The position numbers and the translations under genes were made by a program. Of a stretch of DNA of 33,699 nt, positions 17,598 through 25,754 are shown piece after piece (within the stretch, counting starts at the first letter, position 1; each line of letters opens with the position of its first letter). Under the pieces are notes generated by a model, which saw only the letters and a program-made list of their open reading frames with translations, was not told the DNA's origin and made no database searches. Source of the stretch: Ectothiorhodospiraceae bacterium (GTDB lineage Bacteria; Pseudomonadota; Gammaproteobacteria; XJ16; Halofilaceae); contig SLKC01000025.1 of the NCBI GenBank assembly GCA_007134775.1, positions 1 through 33,699 of the forward strand, given 5' to 3'.

Positions 17598-18413
17598 GTG
17601 CCGGAGCTGCCCGAGGTCGAAACGACCCGCCGCGGTATCGCGCCACACCTCATCGACCGGCGCATCCTCACCATCGAGGTGCGCCAACCGCGGCTGCGCT
17701 GGCCCGTCCCTGTAGACACGCTGCAGATCCTGCCTGACGCCACTGTCACCGCCGTCGACCGGCGGGCGAAGTATCTGCTCGTGCGCACGTCAGTCGGCAC
17801 CCTGATGCTCCACCTGGGCATGTCGGGCAGCCTGCGCGTGTTGCCGCAAGCAACCCCGCCCGAGCGTCACGACCACTTCGACCTCAGCCTCGACTCGGGC
17901 TACTGCCTGCGCCTGCGCGACCCCCGGCGCTTCGGCTCAATCCATTGGTTACCGGGAACCAACAACGCCCATCCCCTGCTCGACCCGCTCGGCCCCGAAC
18001 CGTGGGACCCGGCCTTCGACGGCACCTACCTCTACGAGCACTCGCGGGGACGCAGGCGCTCGGTCAAGGCATTGCTCATGGACAGCCGTATCGTGGTCGG
18101 CGTCGGCAACATCTACGCGAACGAAGCGCTCTTTATGGCCGGGATCCATCCCGCCCGTGCGGCCGGGCGGGTGAGTCGGGCACGCTACCAGCGCCTCGCC
18201 GACGCCACACGCCAGGTGCTGGAAAGGGCGATCGCGGTCGGCGGCACGACGCTACGCGACTTCACCGACAGCGCGGGCGAGGCAGGATATTTCCGTATTG
18301 AACTCGCGGTCTACGGCCGTACCGGCCAGCGCTGCCCGGCCTGCGGCAACGCACTGCGCCATGTGCGCCAACAACAGCGCTCAAGCTGGTACTGCCCACA
18401 CTGCCAGCGCTAG
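17598..18413 (+). CDS. mutM: Formamidopyrimidine-DNA glycosylase (Fpg)
   Basis: A 271-residue DNA repair enzyme that removes 8-oxoguanine and cuts the abasic site. The GTG start at 17598 gives MPELPEVETTRRGI; Pro2 (the nucleophile after Met removal) and Glu3 are in place. Further hallmarks are the lysine in DRRAKYLLV near residue 57, HLGMSGSLRV near residue 73, the H2TH region (VGVGNIYANEALFMAGIHP near residue 168), and a complete C-terminal zinc finger CPACG...CPHC. It closes the ABC run with a 9-base gap and faces the DUF1566 gene convergently 39 bases away. Confidence 0.98.
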   Translation: MPELPEVETTRRGIAPHLIDRRILTIEVRQPRLRWPVPVDTLQILPDATVTAVDRRAKYLLVRTSVGTLMLHLGMSGSLRVLPQATPPERHDHFDLSLDSGYCLRLRDPRRFGSIHWLPGTNNAHPLLDPLGPEPWDPAFDGTYLYEHSRGRRRSVKALLMDSRIVVGVGNIYANEALFMAGIHPARAAGRVSRARYQRLADATRQVLERAIAVGGTTLRDFTDSAGEAGYFRIELAVYGRTGQRCPACGNALRHVRQQQRSSWYCPHCQR

Positions 18414-18452
18414 GAGGCCGTGCAAGCCCTCCCTGCCGTAGTGCAGGCACGC

Positions 18453-19127
18453 TCAATCGTCGGCGTCACGCACCAGCCGTACCGGCTTGGGCCCGCTCTT
18501 GAAGAAGTAGTAGTTTGCCAGACCGAAGCGGAAATCCGTGTGCCAGGCGTACTGCGGATACGTGGGATTGGCATCCGCGCTCCAGTAGGACAGCGCCATT
18601 GTGTTCGGGAAATGGTCTTCATCGATCGCGGGGAACTCCGCGCGGTAATCGACCAGGGAGCGTAGCTCCGCCCGCGTCGGCATGCGCCAGTCGTTGTAAC
18701 CGCACAGCCCGACCTCATTGACCGCTTCGACGTACGACTCGGTGTCGCAGTCGATACCGCCGGCGCAATCCCCCCCGTCACGGGTGCCCGGCGAGCCCGC
18801 ATTCTCTGCAGGATCGGAGTTGTACCAAGTGTAGGTGTTGGCCTGATCCCGCAGCGCTCCGTCCGTGTTTTTGACCTCCCAGATCAGGCCGGTGACGTTG
18901 TCGCGCACGCAGTCCCACGGCTCGATGGTGTAGATGACGCCCTGGTCCGCGAGCGGCTCTCCCGCCGGATCGAGCTTGGTGTAATCGGTGCTCGCGCCCG
19001 GACCGGCGATACTTTGCAGCAGCTCGGCCTCATCGGCCGCAACCCCCGTACTCGCCACCCCGGTGACCAACAGCACCACACCCAAAGCCCAGCCGCTGCA
19101 TGCGGGATTTGATCGCTTCGCCTTCAT
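18453..19127 (-). CDS. Secreted DUF1566 (Lcl C-terminal-like) protein
   Basis: A 224-residue protein with a Sec signal peptide (Lys-rich start, then GWALGVVLLVTGVASTGVAA, cleavage probably near residue 31). The mature part carries the DUF1566/Lcl pattern: CVRDNVTGLIWEVKNTDG near residue 73, CGYNDWRMPTRAELRSLVDY near residue 142, NTMALSYWSADANP near residue 175, and KPVRLVRD at the end. Such domains occur in exported proteins of bacteria, often C-type lectin-like, with unknown ligands. Several cysteines suggest disulfides outside the cytosol. It has its own promoter candidate within the end of the upstream ggt gene. Confidence 0.85.
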   Translation of the reverse strand: MKAKRSNPACSGWALGVVLLVTGVASTGVAADEAELLQSIAGPGASTDYTKLDPAGEPLADQGVIYTIEPWDCVRDNVTGLIWEVKNTDGALRDQANTYTWYNSDPAENAGSPGTRDGGDCAGGIDCDTESYVEAVNEVGLCGYNDWRMPTRAELRSLVDYRAEFPAIDEDHFPNTMALSYWSADANPTYPQYAWHTDFRFGLANYYFFKSGPKPVRLVRDADD

Positions 19128-19189
19128 CGGATATCGCCCCCCTCGGGCGCACAGTTTCGCGAACGGCCGCCATTTACCTCACGGGGCCG

Positions 19190-19218
19190 AATATACTGGA
19201 CCACTCAGTGGCTTCCAA
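19190..19218 (-). promoter_or_regulatory. Promoter candidate for the DUF1566 gene
   Basis: On the minus strand TTGGAA (19218-19213), a 17-base spacer and TATATT (19195-19190) lie about 60 bases before the start codon. The -35 lies inside the final codons of ggt. Spacing and sequence are good, in an otherwise GC-rich context. Confidence 0.5.
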
Positions 19219-20881
19219 CCCGACCCCGCGCGCGTGCTGCGCCGACGCCGCGGGGATCAGCCGCGACATCGATTTCGCCGTCCGCCTCCACGACCACGGC
19301 CTGGCTGTTGCCCCATGTGCGCCCGAGCGCCTCGAGTTCATGGCCCCGTTCCTCAAGTCCGGCCCGCACGGCATCGTCGAACGCATCGGGCTCGTGCTCG
19401 ACGACATCGGGCAGGTACTGATGGTGATAGCGCTCAGGCTCGACCAGTGCAGCCGCGTGACCGCCCTCGCGGAACTCGAGCGCGGCGAGCAGCACCGTGG
19501 TGATGATCCGGCTCCCGCCGGGCGTGCCGATCACGGCCGCCCGTTCGCCGTGATCGAGCAAGGTCGGCGACATGCTCGAGAGCATGCGCTTGCCCGGCTC
19601 GATGCGATTGGCATCGGACTGCACCAGCCCGTAGGCGTTCGGCTCGCCCGGCTCGACGGTGAAGTCGTCCATGTGGTTGTTCAGGATCACGCCCGTCTCC
19701 GGCGCCATGAAACCGGAACCGAAGGGATAGTTCAGCGACAGCGTCGCCGCGACCCGGTTGCCATCGCCATCAACGACGGAGAAGTGGCTCGTGTTCCGCC
19801 CTCCCTCCGGCACCGCGGGGCCAGGGAAGATGTCGCTCGGCGTCGCCCGGTCTCGGCGGATCGTGGCACCCAGACCGGCGGCGTAGTCGTCGGCGAGCAG
19901 GCGGTTGACCGGCACATCGACGAAATCCGTATCCCCGAGATAGCGCGCGCGGTCGTGATAGGCGCGGCGCATGACCTCAACGATGATGTGGATGCGTTCC
20001 GCCTCGTCCACCGCATCAAGATCGAAGAGGGAGAGCATCTGGAGCATCTGCGCCAGCGCGATCCCCCCCGACGAGGGCGGTGGGGCCGAGGCCAGGCGCA
20101 GGCCGTCGACCTCGACCTCGATGGGCTCACGCTCGGCCACCTCATAGGCAGCCAGATCATCCCGACTCCAGAGACCGCCGGCGGCCTGCACTGCCTCGAC
20201 GAGCCGCGCGGCCACCGGGCCGTCGTAGAAGCCATCATGACCGTGGCGCGCGAGCCGCTCCAGCGTCTCCGCGAGTTCGGGCTGGCGAATCAATGCCCCC
20301 TCCGCCGGCACCTCGCCGTCGGCGAGGAAGACCTCGGCCCCGTGCCCCCAGGCACGCAGCACATCGGCCCGGAAGTCCGCCAGCCAGGCGTAACGCTCAT
20401 CGACCTCGAAGCCCTCACGTGCGAGACGGATCGCGGGCGCGAGTACCGCGTCGAGATCGAGATCGCCGTACGCCTTGGCGATATGCACGAGGGCCGCGGG
20501 CGCGCCGGGGATGGCAGCGGCGAGCGGACCGTCGAGCGCCTGCTCCGGCTCGGCCTCGCCTGCGGTGAACAGGTCCGCCTCCGCTGCGAGGGGCGCGCGC
20601 TCGCGGCCGTCCACCATGACGCGCTGGTCGGCACCGGCATCCTCGAGCAGCCAGAACCCGCCCCCGCCGAGCCCGGAACCGTAGGGTTCGACAACGGCGA
20701 GAGCGGCGCTGACCGCGACCGCCACATCGAACGCGTTGCCCCCGACCGCCAGCACTTCCTCCCCAACCTCGGTCGCCAGGGGGTGCGGGGTCGCGATGCC
20801 GTGGGCGGGCTCGGCGGCGGCCGGGGCGACCTTCAGGAGCAGAACGACCAGCATCAGACCCAGCAGAGTACGACGCATCAC
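19205..20881 (-). CDS. ggt: Gamma-glutamyltranspeptidase, exported
   Basis: A 558-residue Ntn-hydrolase precursor. The signal peptide is MMRRTLLGLMLVVLLLKVAPAAAEP, so the enzyme is periplasmic or secreted. The large-subunit start (GIATPHPLATEVGEEVLAVGGNAFDVAVAVSAAL) is standard. Autoprocessing should occur before the Thr in NTSHFSVVDGDGN near residue 367, which becomes the N-terminal nucleophile of the small subunit. MLSSMSPTLL and GTPGGSRIITTVL near residue 450 form the rest of the active site. It hydrolyses or transfers the gamma-glutamyl group of glutathione and similar amides. The ATG overlaps the coaD stop (ATGA), an unusual coupling to a CoA gene. Confidence 0.95.
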   Translation of the reverse strand: MMRRTLLGLMLVVLLLKVAPAAAEPAHGIATPHPLATEVGEEVLAVGGNAFDVAVAVSAALAVVEPYGSGLGGGGFWLLEDAGADQRVMVDGRERAPLAAEADLFTAGEAEPEQALDGPLAAAIPGAPAALVHIAKAYGDLDLDAVLAPAIRLAREGFEVDERYAWLADFRADVLRAWGHGAEVFLADGEVPAEGALIRQPELAETLERLARHGHDGFYDGPVAARLVEAVQAAGGLWSRDDLAAYEVAEREPIEVEVDGLRLASAPPPSSGGIALAQMLQMLSLFDLDAVDEAERIHIIVEVMRRAYHDRARYLGDTDFVDVPVNRLLADDYAAGLGATIRRDRATPSDIFPGPAVPEGGRNTSHFSVVDGDGNRVAATLSLNYPFGSGFMAPETGVILNNHMDDFTVEPGEPNAYGLVQSDANRIEPGKRMLSSMSPTLLDHGERAAVIGTPGGSRIITTVLLAALEFREGGHAAALVEPERYHHQYLPDVVEHEPDAFDDAVRAGLEERGHELEALGRTWGNSQAVVVEADGEIDVAADPRGVGAARARGRVGSH

Positions 20882-21387
20882 CGACTCCGCAGCCGCGCGA
20901 GCAGCGCCTCGTTGACGGCGGGGCTGACGAACTCAGAGACGTCACCGCCGAGCGAGGCGATCTCGCGCACGAGGCTCGAGGAGACAAAGCCGTAGTCCTG
21001 CGCCGCGGCAATGAATACGGTCTCGATCTCCGGTGCCAGGCGCCGATTCATGCCCGAGAGCTGGACCTCAAACTCGAAATCGGAGACGGCGCGCAGTCCG
21101 CGCAGGATGGCCCCGGCGCCATGCTGACGAGCGTAATCGACCAACAGGCAATCGAAGGAGTGGACTTCAACGTTGGCGAAGTCGGCGAAGGTCAGACGCG
21201 CAAACTCCACGCGCTCTTCGACGCTGAAGAAGGGGTTCTTGGCCGGATTCGCAGCCACGGCGACGATCACACGGTGGAACATGCGGCTGGCACGACCCGC
21301 GACATCGGCGTGGCCGTTCGTAATGGGATCGAAGGTCCCCGGGTAGACGGCCGTTACATCCAAATCGCTGCTCCCGTTCTCGCTCAT
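20878..21387 (-). CDS. coaD: Phosphopantetheine adenylyltransferase
   Basis: A 169-residue enzyme catalysing the fourth step of CoA synthesis from pantothenate. Start ATG 21387 (MSENGSSDLDVTAVYPGTFDPITNGH) is chosen; ten upstream in-frame codons are not family-like, and even this form has about nine extra N-terminal residues. The nucleotidyltransferase motif GTFDPITNGH (residues about 17-26), NPAKNPFFSVEERVEFA, the pantetheine-binding region GLRAVSDFEFEVQLSGMNRRLAPEIETVF near residue 99, and VSSSLVREIASLGGDV near residue 135 are all present. Its stop overlaps ggt by 4 bases. Confidence 0.97.
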   Translation of the reverse strand: MSENGSSDLDVTAVYPGTFDPITNGHADVAGRASRMFHRVIVAVAANPAKNPFFSVEERVEFARLTFADFANVEVHSFDCLLVDYARQHGAGAILRGLRAVSDFEFEVQLSGMNRRLAPEIETVFIAAAQDYGFVSSSLVREIASLGGDVSEFVSPAVNEALLARLRSR

Positions 21388-21450
21388 GGCACACGCGGCG
21401 ACCTGGGCGATCGCCAAGGATGAGAGTGCCCGATGGCGCGCTACCCCGCA

Positions 21451-21478
21451 ACGCCGCAGCGCTAGCGAGCCGCGGCGT
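21451..21478 (-). terminator. Possible lysR terminator hairpin
   Basis: ACGCCGC (21451-21457) can pair with GCGGCGT (21472-21478), loop 14 bases, touching the lysR stop codon. There is no U-run, so this is only a weak suggestion of a transcript end between lysR and coaD. Confidence 0.25.
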
Positions 21479-22401
21479 CATATCGTGGGCGCGCGCGGCG
21501 CTGCCGCCGCGGTCGCGAGCCAATCGCGCAGCCGTCCCACCGGGCTGTCTTCGGGCACGGGTCGCAGACACCGAAGATAGAACGCCCCTTCCGTCACCAG
21601 CGGGGTGATCGGCAGGGAACTGAGGTGGCCGGCCGCGAGCAGATCATCCGCCAGATGCTGCCAGGCCAGCGCGACCCCCTGACCGGCAACCGCCGCCTGC
21701 AGCAGCATCGGATAGGAGTTCACCCGAATGGAGCGGCGCGGGCGCTGATGCTCCACGCCGAGACGGCGGAACCAGCTCGGCCAGCCGATCCAGTCCGGAT
21801 GATCATCGTCAAGCACCAGCAGGGTGTGATCCCGCAGCGCCTGCGGCGTCCGTGGCGCGCCCTCTCCGGCGAGATAGCTCGGTGCGCACACCGGGAAGAT
21901 GACCTCGCCGAAGAGATGCCGGTCCCCGGTTGCGGCTGGCGGCTTTCCGGCGTAGGCGATCAGCAGATCGACCTCGTCGGCGGCGGTGGCCACATCGTGA
22001 TCGGAGGCGAGCACGCGGATCTCCAGGTCGGGCTCGCGATGGCGGAAGCCGCTGAGCCTCGGCATCAGCCAGAGCGAGGCCAGCGCACTGCTGGCGCCGA
22101 TGGTCACCGGCCCGCTACCCCCCTGGGGCCCCAGCTCCGCGGTGGCCGCGGCCAAACGCTCCAGTGCCTCGCGCACAGCCAGGCGGTAGCGCTCGCCGGC
22201 CGGCGTCAATACAACCCCGCGCTCGCGCCGATGAAACAGCACCACGCCGAGGCGCTCCTCGAGCTGGCGGATCTGGCGGCTGATCGCACCCTGGGTGATG
22301 CTGAGTTCACCTGCCGCCCGGGTGAAGCTGGCCAGGCGGGCCGCGGCCTCAAAGGCGCGCAGCGTCTGCAACGGCGGCAGGGTGCCGGGCTTTCTCTCCA
22401 T
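21478..22401 (-). CDS. LysR-family transcriptional regulator, GcvA-like
   Basis: A 307-residue LTTR. The N-terminal winged helix-turn-helix is PPLQTLRAFEAAARLASFTRAAGELSITQGAISRQIRQLEERLGVVLF (residues about 9-56), a form seen in the GcvA/AmpR branch. The rest is the periplasmic-binding-like effector domain, with ITIGAS-type opening (VTIGASSALASLWLMPRLSGF near residue 100). It starts at ATG 22401 and diverges from the Rieske oxygenase with 170 bases between, the usual LTTR arrangement, so it probably controls that gene and itself. The ligand is not predictable from the sequence. Confidence 0.93.
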   Translation of the reverse strand: MERKPGTLPPLQTLRAFEAAARLASFTRAAGELSITQGAISRQIRQLEERLGVVLFHRRERGVVLTPAGERYRLAVREALERLAAATAELGPQGGSGPVTIGASSALASLWLMPRLSGFRHREPDLEIRVLASDHDVATAADEVDLLIAYAGKPPAATGDRHLFGEVIFPVCAPSYLAGEGAPRTPQALRDHTLLVLDDDHPDWIGWPSWFRRLGVEHQRPRRSIRVNSYPMLLQAAVAGQGVALAWQHLADDLLAAGHLSSLPITPLVTEGAFYLRCLRPVPEDSPVGRLRDWLATAAAAPRAPTI

Positions 22402-22453
22402 TGGCTACGCCTTGCGCCTGCAGGGGCGACATCCCCGGAAGCCATGATGTCAG

Positions 22454-22510
22454 TGCATACCGCAAATGCAAAATCCTCGATTGTGCAGACGTTCCACACG
22501 GTCCTACATT
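22454..22510 (+). promoter_or_regulatory. LysR-type operator and promoter of the Rieske gene
   Basis: TGCAT (22454-22458), seven bases, ATGCA (22466-22470) is a perfect dyad containing the T-N11-A core of LysR boxes. Just downstream are TTGTGC (22481-22486), an 18-base spacer and TACATT (22505-22510), a fair sigma70 promoter 61 bases before the start codon. The dyad is centred about 55 bases before the inferred start site, as expected for LTTR activation. Confidence 0.5.
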
Positions 22511-22571
22511 CTTGTTGGTCATCACCCCTGATCCGGCCGAGACGGTTACCGCACAAACGCAGGAGGTCACC

Positions 22572-23777
22572 ATGTCTGCACCCACGAATCTGCCACGGGA
22601 CCGCATTGCGGCTGCCCTGGAAGACACGCCCAACGCCAGTGGCCTGCCCAACCCCCTCTACGTCGAAGCGGGCATGCTCGAACTCGAGCGCGATCAGCTG
22701 TTCGCGCCCACGTGGACGGCGCTCGGCTTTGCCAGCGACGTCCCCGAGCCCGGCGATGTACGCCCGGTCACCCTGGTCGGTGTACCGCTGATCCTGCTCC
22801 GCGACCGCCGCGGCGAAATCCGGGTCCATCACAACGTCTGCAGCCACCGTGGCCGCCGGCTCGTGGACGCCCCGTGCAAGGTCGAGGCGGGCCTGCGTTG
22901 CCCCTATCACTCCTGGCATTACGGCCTCGACGGCAGCCTCAAGGGAACGCCGCACATCGGCGGCATGAACGTCCATACCTGCACCGGCTTCGACAAGAGC
23001 CAGCACGGGCTGCGCGAGGTCCCCACCGCGGTCTGGTGCGACATCGTCTTTGTCAATCTCTCGGGCGATGCCCAGCCCTTTGCCGACTTCATCGCGCCGG
23101 TCATGGAGCGGTGGCGCGCCTACTGGGGCGAGACCGGGCCCGAAGAACTCAAGCCTGCCGGTGCTGACGGCCAGGTCGAGCTTGAGGTGGCCGCGAACTG
23201 GAAGCTTGCGGTCGAGAACTACTGCGAGTCCTACCACCTGCCCTGGGTCCACCCCGGGCTGAACACGTATTCGCGGCTCGAGGACCACTACATCGTCCTC
23301 GACGAGGATGGCGAGTCGTTCGCCGGACAGGGCACGCGCGTCTACAACCTGGCCGAAGTGGCCGGTATCTCCTTGCCGAAGCTCTCGCAGTGGCCAGCAG
23401 AACGCGAACGCGAGGCGGAGTACCTGGCGCTCTACCCCAACGCCCTCATCGGCCTGCAGGCCGACCACTTCTTTGTCGTGCTGCTGGAACCGCTCAGCGA
23501 GGACCGCACGCGCGAGCACGTCCGCCTGCTGTTCGTCGGCGAGGCGGCCACCGATGACGAGCACGCAGCGGCCCGCGAATCGACGCTGCAGTCGTGGAAG
23601 ACGGTCTTCGAGGAGGATGTCTCGATGGTCGAGGGCATGCAGCGCGGTCGCGCTTCTCCCGCCTACCAGGGCGGTGTCTTCTCCCCTGTGCAGGACATTC
23701 CGACCCACCATTTTCACCAGTGGACGGCACGTCGGCTCTTGGGCCTGCTGCCGCAGGCCGAGGTGGCGGCAGGCTGA
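22572..23777 (+). CDS. Rieske non-heme iron oxygenase alpha subunit, quaternary-amine type
   Basis: A 401-residue oxygenase component starting at ATG 22572 behind AGGAGG (22561-22566). The Rieske [2Fe-2S] ligands are Cys90, His92, Cys110 and His113 (CSHRG ... CPYHSW). The mononuclear iron site has His222 and His227 in ENYCESYHLPWVHPG, with Asp349 (EEDVSMVEGMQRG) as the likely third ligand. The residue three before the first His is Glu219 where aromatic dioxygenases have Asp. A bridging Glu is the mark of carnitine monooxygenase CntA and related glycine betaine/stachydrine demethylases. So N-demethylation or C-N cleavage of a quaternary amine is inferred, the exact substrate not. No reductase gene is adjacent, and no beta subunit. 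A divergent LysR gene probably regulates it. Confidence 0.88.
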   Translation: MSAPTNLPRDRIAAALEDTPNASGLPNPLYVEAGMLELERDQLFAPTWTALGFASDVPEPGDVRPVTLVGVPLILLRDRRGEIRVHHNVCSHRGRRLVDAPCKVEAGLRCPYHSWHYGLDGSLKGTPHIGGMNVHTCTGFDKSQHGLREVPTAVWCDIVFVNLSGDAQPFADFIAPVMERWRAYWGETGPEELKPAGADGQVELEVAANWKLAVENYCESYHLPWVHPGLNTYSRLEDHYIVLDEDGESFAGQGTRVYNLAEVAGISLPKLSQWPAEREREAEYLALYPNALIGLQADHFFVVLLEPLSEDRTREHVRLLFVGEAATDDEHAAARESTLQSWKTVFEEDVSMVEGMQRGRASPAYQGGVFSPVQDIPTHHFHQWTARRLLGLLPQAEVAAG

Positions 23778-23793
23778 CCGCGCTTCCCCACCC

Positions 23794-23834
23794 GGCGCCG
23801 GCCGCCCCGCTCCGGGGCGATCGGCGCCGGCGCC
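23794..23834 (+). terminator. Nested GC hairpin after the Rieske gene
   Basis: An outer 9-bp stem (23794-23802 with 23826-23834) encloses a 7-bp stem (23803-23809 with 23813-23819, 3-base loop) and a 6-base bulge. It starts 17 bases after the stop but has no U-run. The rest of the gap to 23997 holds an AT-richer patch with AATATC (23868) and GATATT (23904) facing each other, possibly part of the asparagine synthetase control region. Confidence 0.45.
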
Positions 23835-23997
23835 CTTGGGGTGATACGCACGCGCACATCGGCACGAAATATCATGGTCGCGACGCCGGGATGTCGCATT
23901 TTGGATATTATCCGTCGGCGCCCGCCTCAGATCCCATCGGCCCCGCGAGCGCATAATGTGGGCACACTTGACGCGAGCGAGGAGCTCCCTCCCCACC

Positions 23998-25503
23998 ATG
24001 TGTGGAATCGTCGCCCTCTGGGGCCAGAAAGACCCGGAAACTACCCGCAGTATCCTCCAACAGCTTGAGCACCGCGGCCCGGACGGCCACGCCATCAGGA
24101 CGCATGATGCCGGCCCGGGTGCCACCCTCGGCCATACCCGGTTGGCCATCATCGACCCCGAGGGCGGGCAGCAGCCGCTGGTCGACGACCATAACGGCAC
24201 CATGCTCGTCTGCAACGGCATGATCTACAACGACCGCGTCCTGCGCGCTCGCCTCGGTGGCAAACCCTTCCGGACCTTCAGCGACAGCGAGTGCATCCTC
24301 CACGGCTACGCCGCCTGGGGTACCGCCGTCGTCGACCAGCTCGACGGCATGTTCGCCTTCGTGCTCGTCGATGGCCAGGGGCAGTGCTTTGCCGCACGCG
24401 ACCCGCTGGGCAAGAAGCCGCTCTACTGGGGTCGGATCGGCGATGCCCTGGCCTTCTCCTCGGAGATCGCCGCCCTCGCCGCAACGGCGACCGACATCGA
24501 GGAGTTCCCCGCCGGCTGCGCCTGGCACAGCGACCACGGCCTGCGGCGCTATTTTGCGGTCCCCGGGCCCAGCGCCGGTGGGCGTTGCGAGCAACGCGCC
24601 GCGGCGGCCGTACGCGTGACGCTCGAACGCGCTGTCGCCAAGCGCATGCGCTCCGACGTGCCGCTCGGCGCCTTCCTCTCGGGCGGGCTCGACTCCTCAG
24701 CGATTGCGGCGATCGCCCGGCGCCATGTCGATGAACTCCACACCTTTGCCGTCGGTCTGCCCGATTCGAGCGACCTGCGCGCGGCCCGCCGCGTGGCCGA
24801 GCACATCGGCAGTATCCACCACGAACACGTCATCGACCCCGCCGAGATCGGTGACATCCTGCCCGGGATCGTCCGCCACCTGGAGAGCTACGACCGCGAT
24901 CTGGTACGTAGCGCGATGCCGACCTGGTTCGTGTCGCGCCTCGCCGCCCGCGAGGTCAAGGTGGTCCTCACCGGCGAGGGCGCCGACGAGCTGTTCGCCG
25001 GCTATACCTATCATGGCGGCTACGGTGATCCGCACCTACTGCAGGACGAGCTCCGCCGATCGCTGACGGCCATGCACAACGTCAACCTCCAGCGCGTCGA
25101 CCGCATGACCATGTCGCACTCGCTCGAGGCGCGCGTACCCTTCCTCGACCCCGAGCTGGTGCGACTGGCCATGGACATCCCCGCGACGCTGAAGCAGCGC
25201 CCCGCCGCGGGCGGCGACGGCGCGAAGTGGATCCTGCGCAAGGCGTGCGAGGATCTGCTGCCGCACGAGATCGTATGGCGCGACAAGCTGCAGTTCGATC
25301 AGGGCAGCGGCTTCTCGGACTACCTCGCCGATCATGCCCGCAGCGCGTATGCCGAGGGGCATGTCACCGCGGCGTCTGCGGACAGCGCCGAGGAGCGGCT
25401 CTACGAGCAGCTGCTGACCAGCGCCTGCCCAACCCGCGCCGCCGTGGTCAGCGACCTCACCGCGCACTGGCGCCAGGGCCGGACGACGCGCCAGGCCGCC
25501 TGA
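23998..25503 (+). CDS. asnB: Glutamine-hydrolysing asparagine synthetase
   Basis: A 501-residue two-domain enzyme; ATG 23998 is chosen because Cys2 of MCGIVALWG must become the N-terminal nucleophile of the class II glutaminase domain. HRGPDG near residue 34, TRLAIIDPEGGQQPLVDD near residue 55, and CNGMIYND near residue 75 complete that domain. The synthetase domain has the PPi loop SGGLDSSAIA near residue 222, then GEGADELFAGY near residue 325 and MTMSHSLEARVPFLD near residue 372. It makes asparagine from aspartate, ATP and glutamine. It is about 50 residues shorter than E. coli AsnB. Family members also amidate other substrates, so asparagine as product is likely rather than certain. It follows the Rieske gene by 220 bases, probably as a separate unit. 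Confidence 0.88.
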   Translation: MCGIVALWGQKDPETTRSILQQLEHRGPDGHAIRTHDAGPGATLGHTRLAIIDPEGGQQPLVDDHNGTMLVCNGMIYNDRVLRARLGGKPFRTFSDSECILHGYAAWGTAVVDQLDGMFAFVLVDGQGQCFAARDPLGKKPLYWGRIGDALAFSSEIAALAATATDIEEFPAGCAWHSDHGLRRYFAVPGPSAGGRCEQRAAAAVRVTLERAVAKRMRSDVPLGAFLSGGLDSSAIAAIARRHVDELHTFAVGLPDSSDLRAARRVAEHIGSIHHEHVIDPAEIGDILPGIVRHLESYDRDLVRSAMPTWFVSRLAAREVKVVLTGEGADELFAGYTYHGGYGDPHLLQDELRRSLTAMHNVNLQRVDRMTMSHSLEARVPFLDPELVRLAMDIPATLKQRPAAGGDGAKWILRKACEDLLPHEIVWRDKLQFDQGSGFSDYLADHARSAYAEGHVTAASADSAEERLYEQLLTSACPTRAAVVSDLTAHWRQGRTTRQAA

Positions 25504-25525
25504 CCCATCCCGGCGCCGTAGGTCG

Positions 25526-25554
25526 GTCTGAGGCCCGCGCAGCGGGCCGAAGAC
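25526..25554 (+). repeat. REP-like hairpin with tandem G-A mismatches
   Basis: GTCT-GA-GGCCCGC, loop GCA, then GCGGGCC-GA-AGAC: an 11-bp stem interrupted by a symmetrical GA/GA internal loop, which can form sheared G-A pairs. It is 23 bases after asnB and preceded by GTAGGTCG, a start common in gammaproteobacterial intergenic repeats. It may act as the asnB 3' end. No second copy is seen in this window. Confidence 0.5.
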
Positions 25555-25698
25555 GGGCCTGGAGGGGGCGGGCGGAGCGCCTCCCGACTCGGGGCACCCG
25601 ACCGCGCGATGGCGCTGGGCCGCACGCGCCATGCCTCGCGGTTCGCGCCGTTCCAGGCCTCACCGTCGGGCTTGGTATCACCCGACCGACCGTGGGGC

Positions 25699-25727
25699 GT
25701 GACATCGGCGCCGACAGGCACTACATT
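25699..25727 (+). promoter_or_regulatory. Promoter candidate for the VanY-like gene
   Basis: GTGACA (25699-25704), a 17-base spacer and TACATT (25722-25727) lie 27 bases before the start codon. The match is fair and the location fits. Confidence 0.4.
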
Positions 25728-25754
25728 GCCCGAACCCGGAATCAGCAGACCCGC

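Noticed and set aside
12994-18413. Gliding motility system
   Set aside because: Only the GldA/F/G-like ABC part is present, which is widespread in non-gliding bacteria; no other gld or spr gene is seen.
19100-20995. 631-codon plus-strand ORF over ggt
   Set aside because: An antisense shadow in a GC-rich gene; the minus-strand product has a signal peptide and a complete GGT active site.
22206-24221. 671-codon minus-strand ORF over the Rieske and asnB starts
   Set aside because: It spans two well-supported plus-strand genes and the divergent promoter, and has no family motif.
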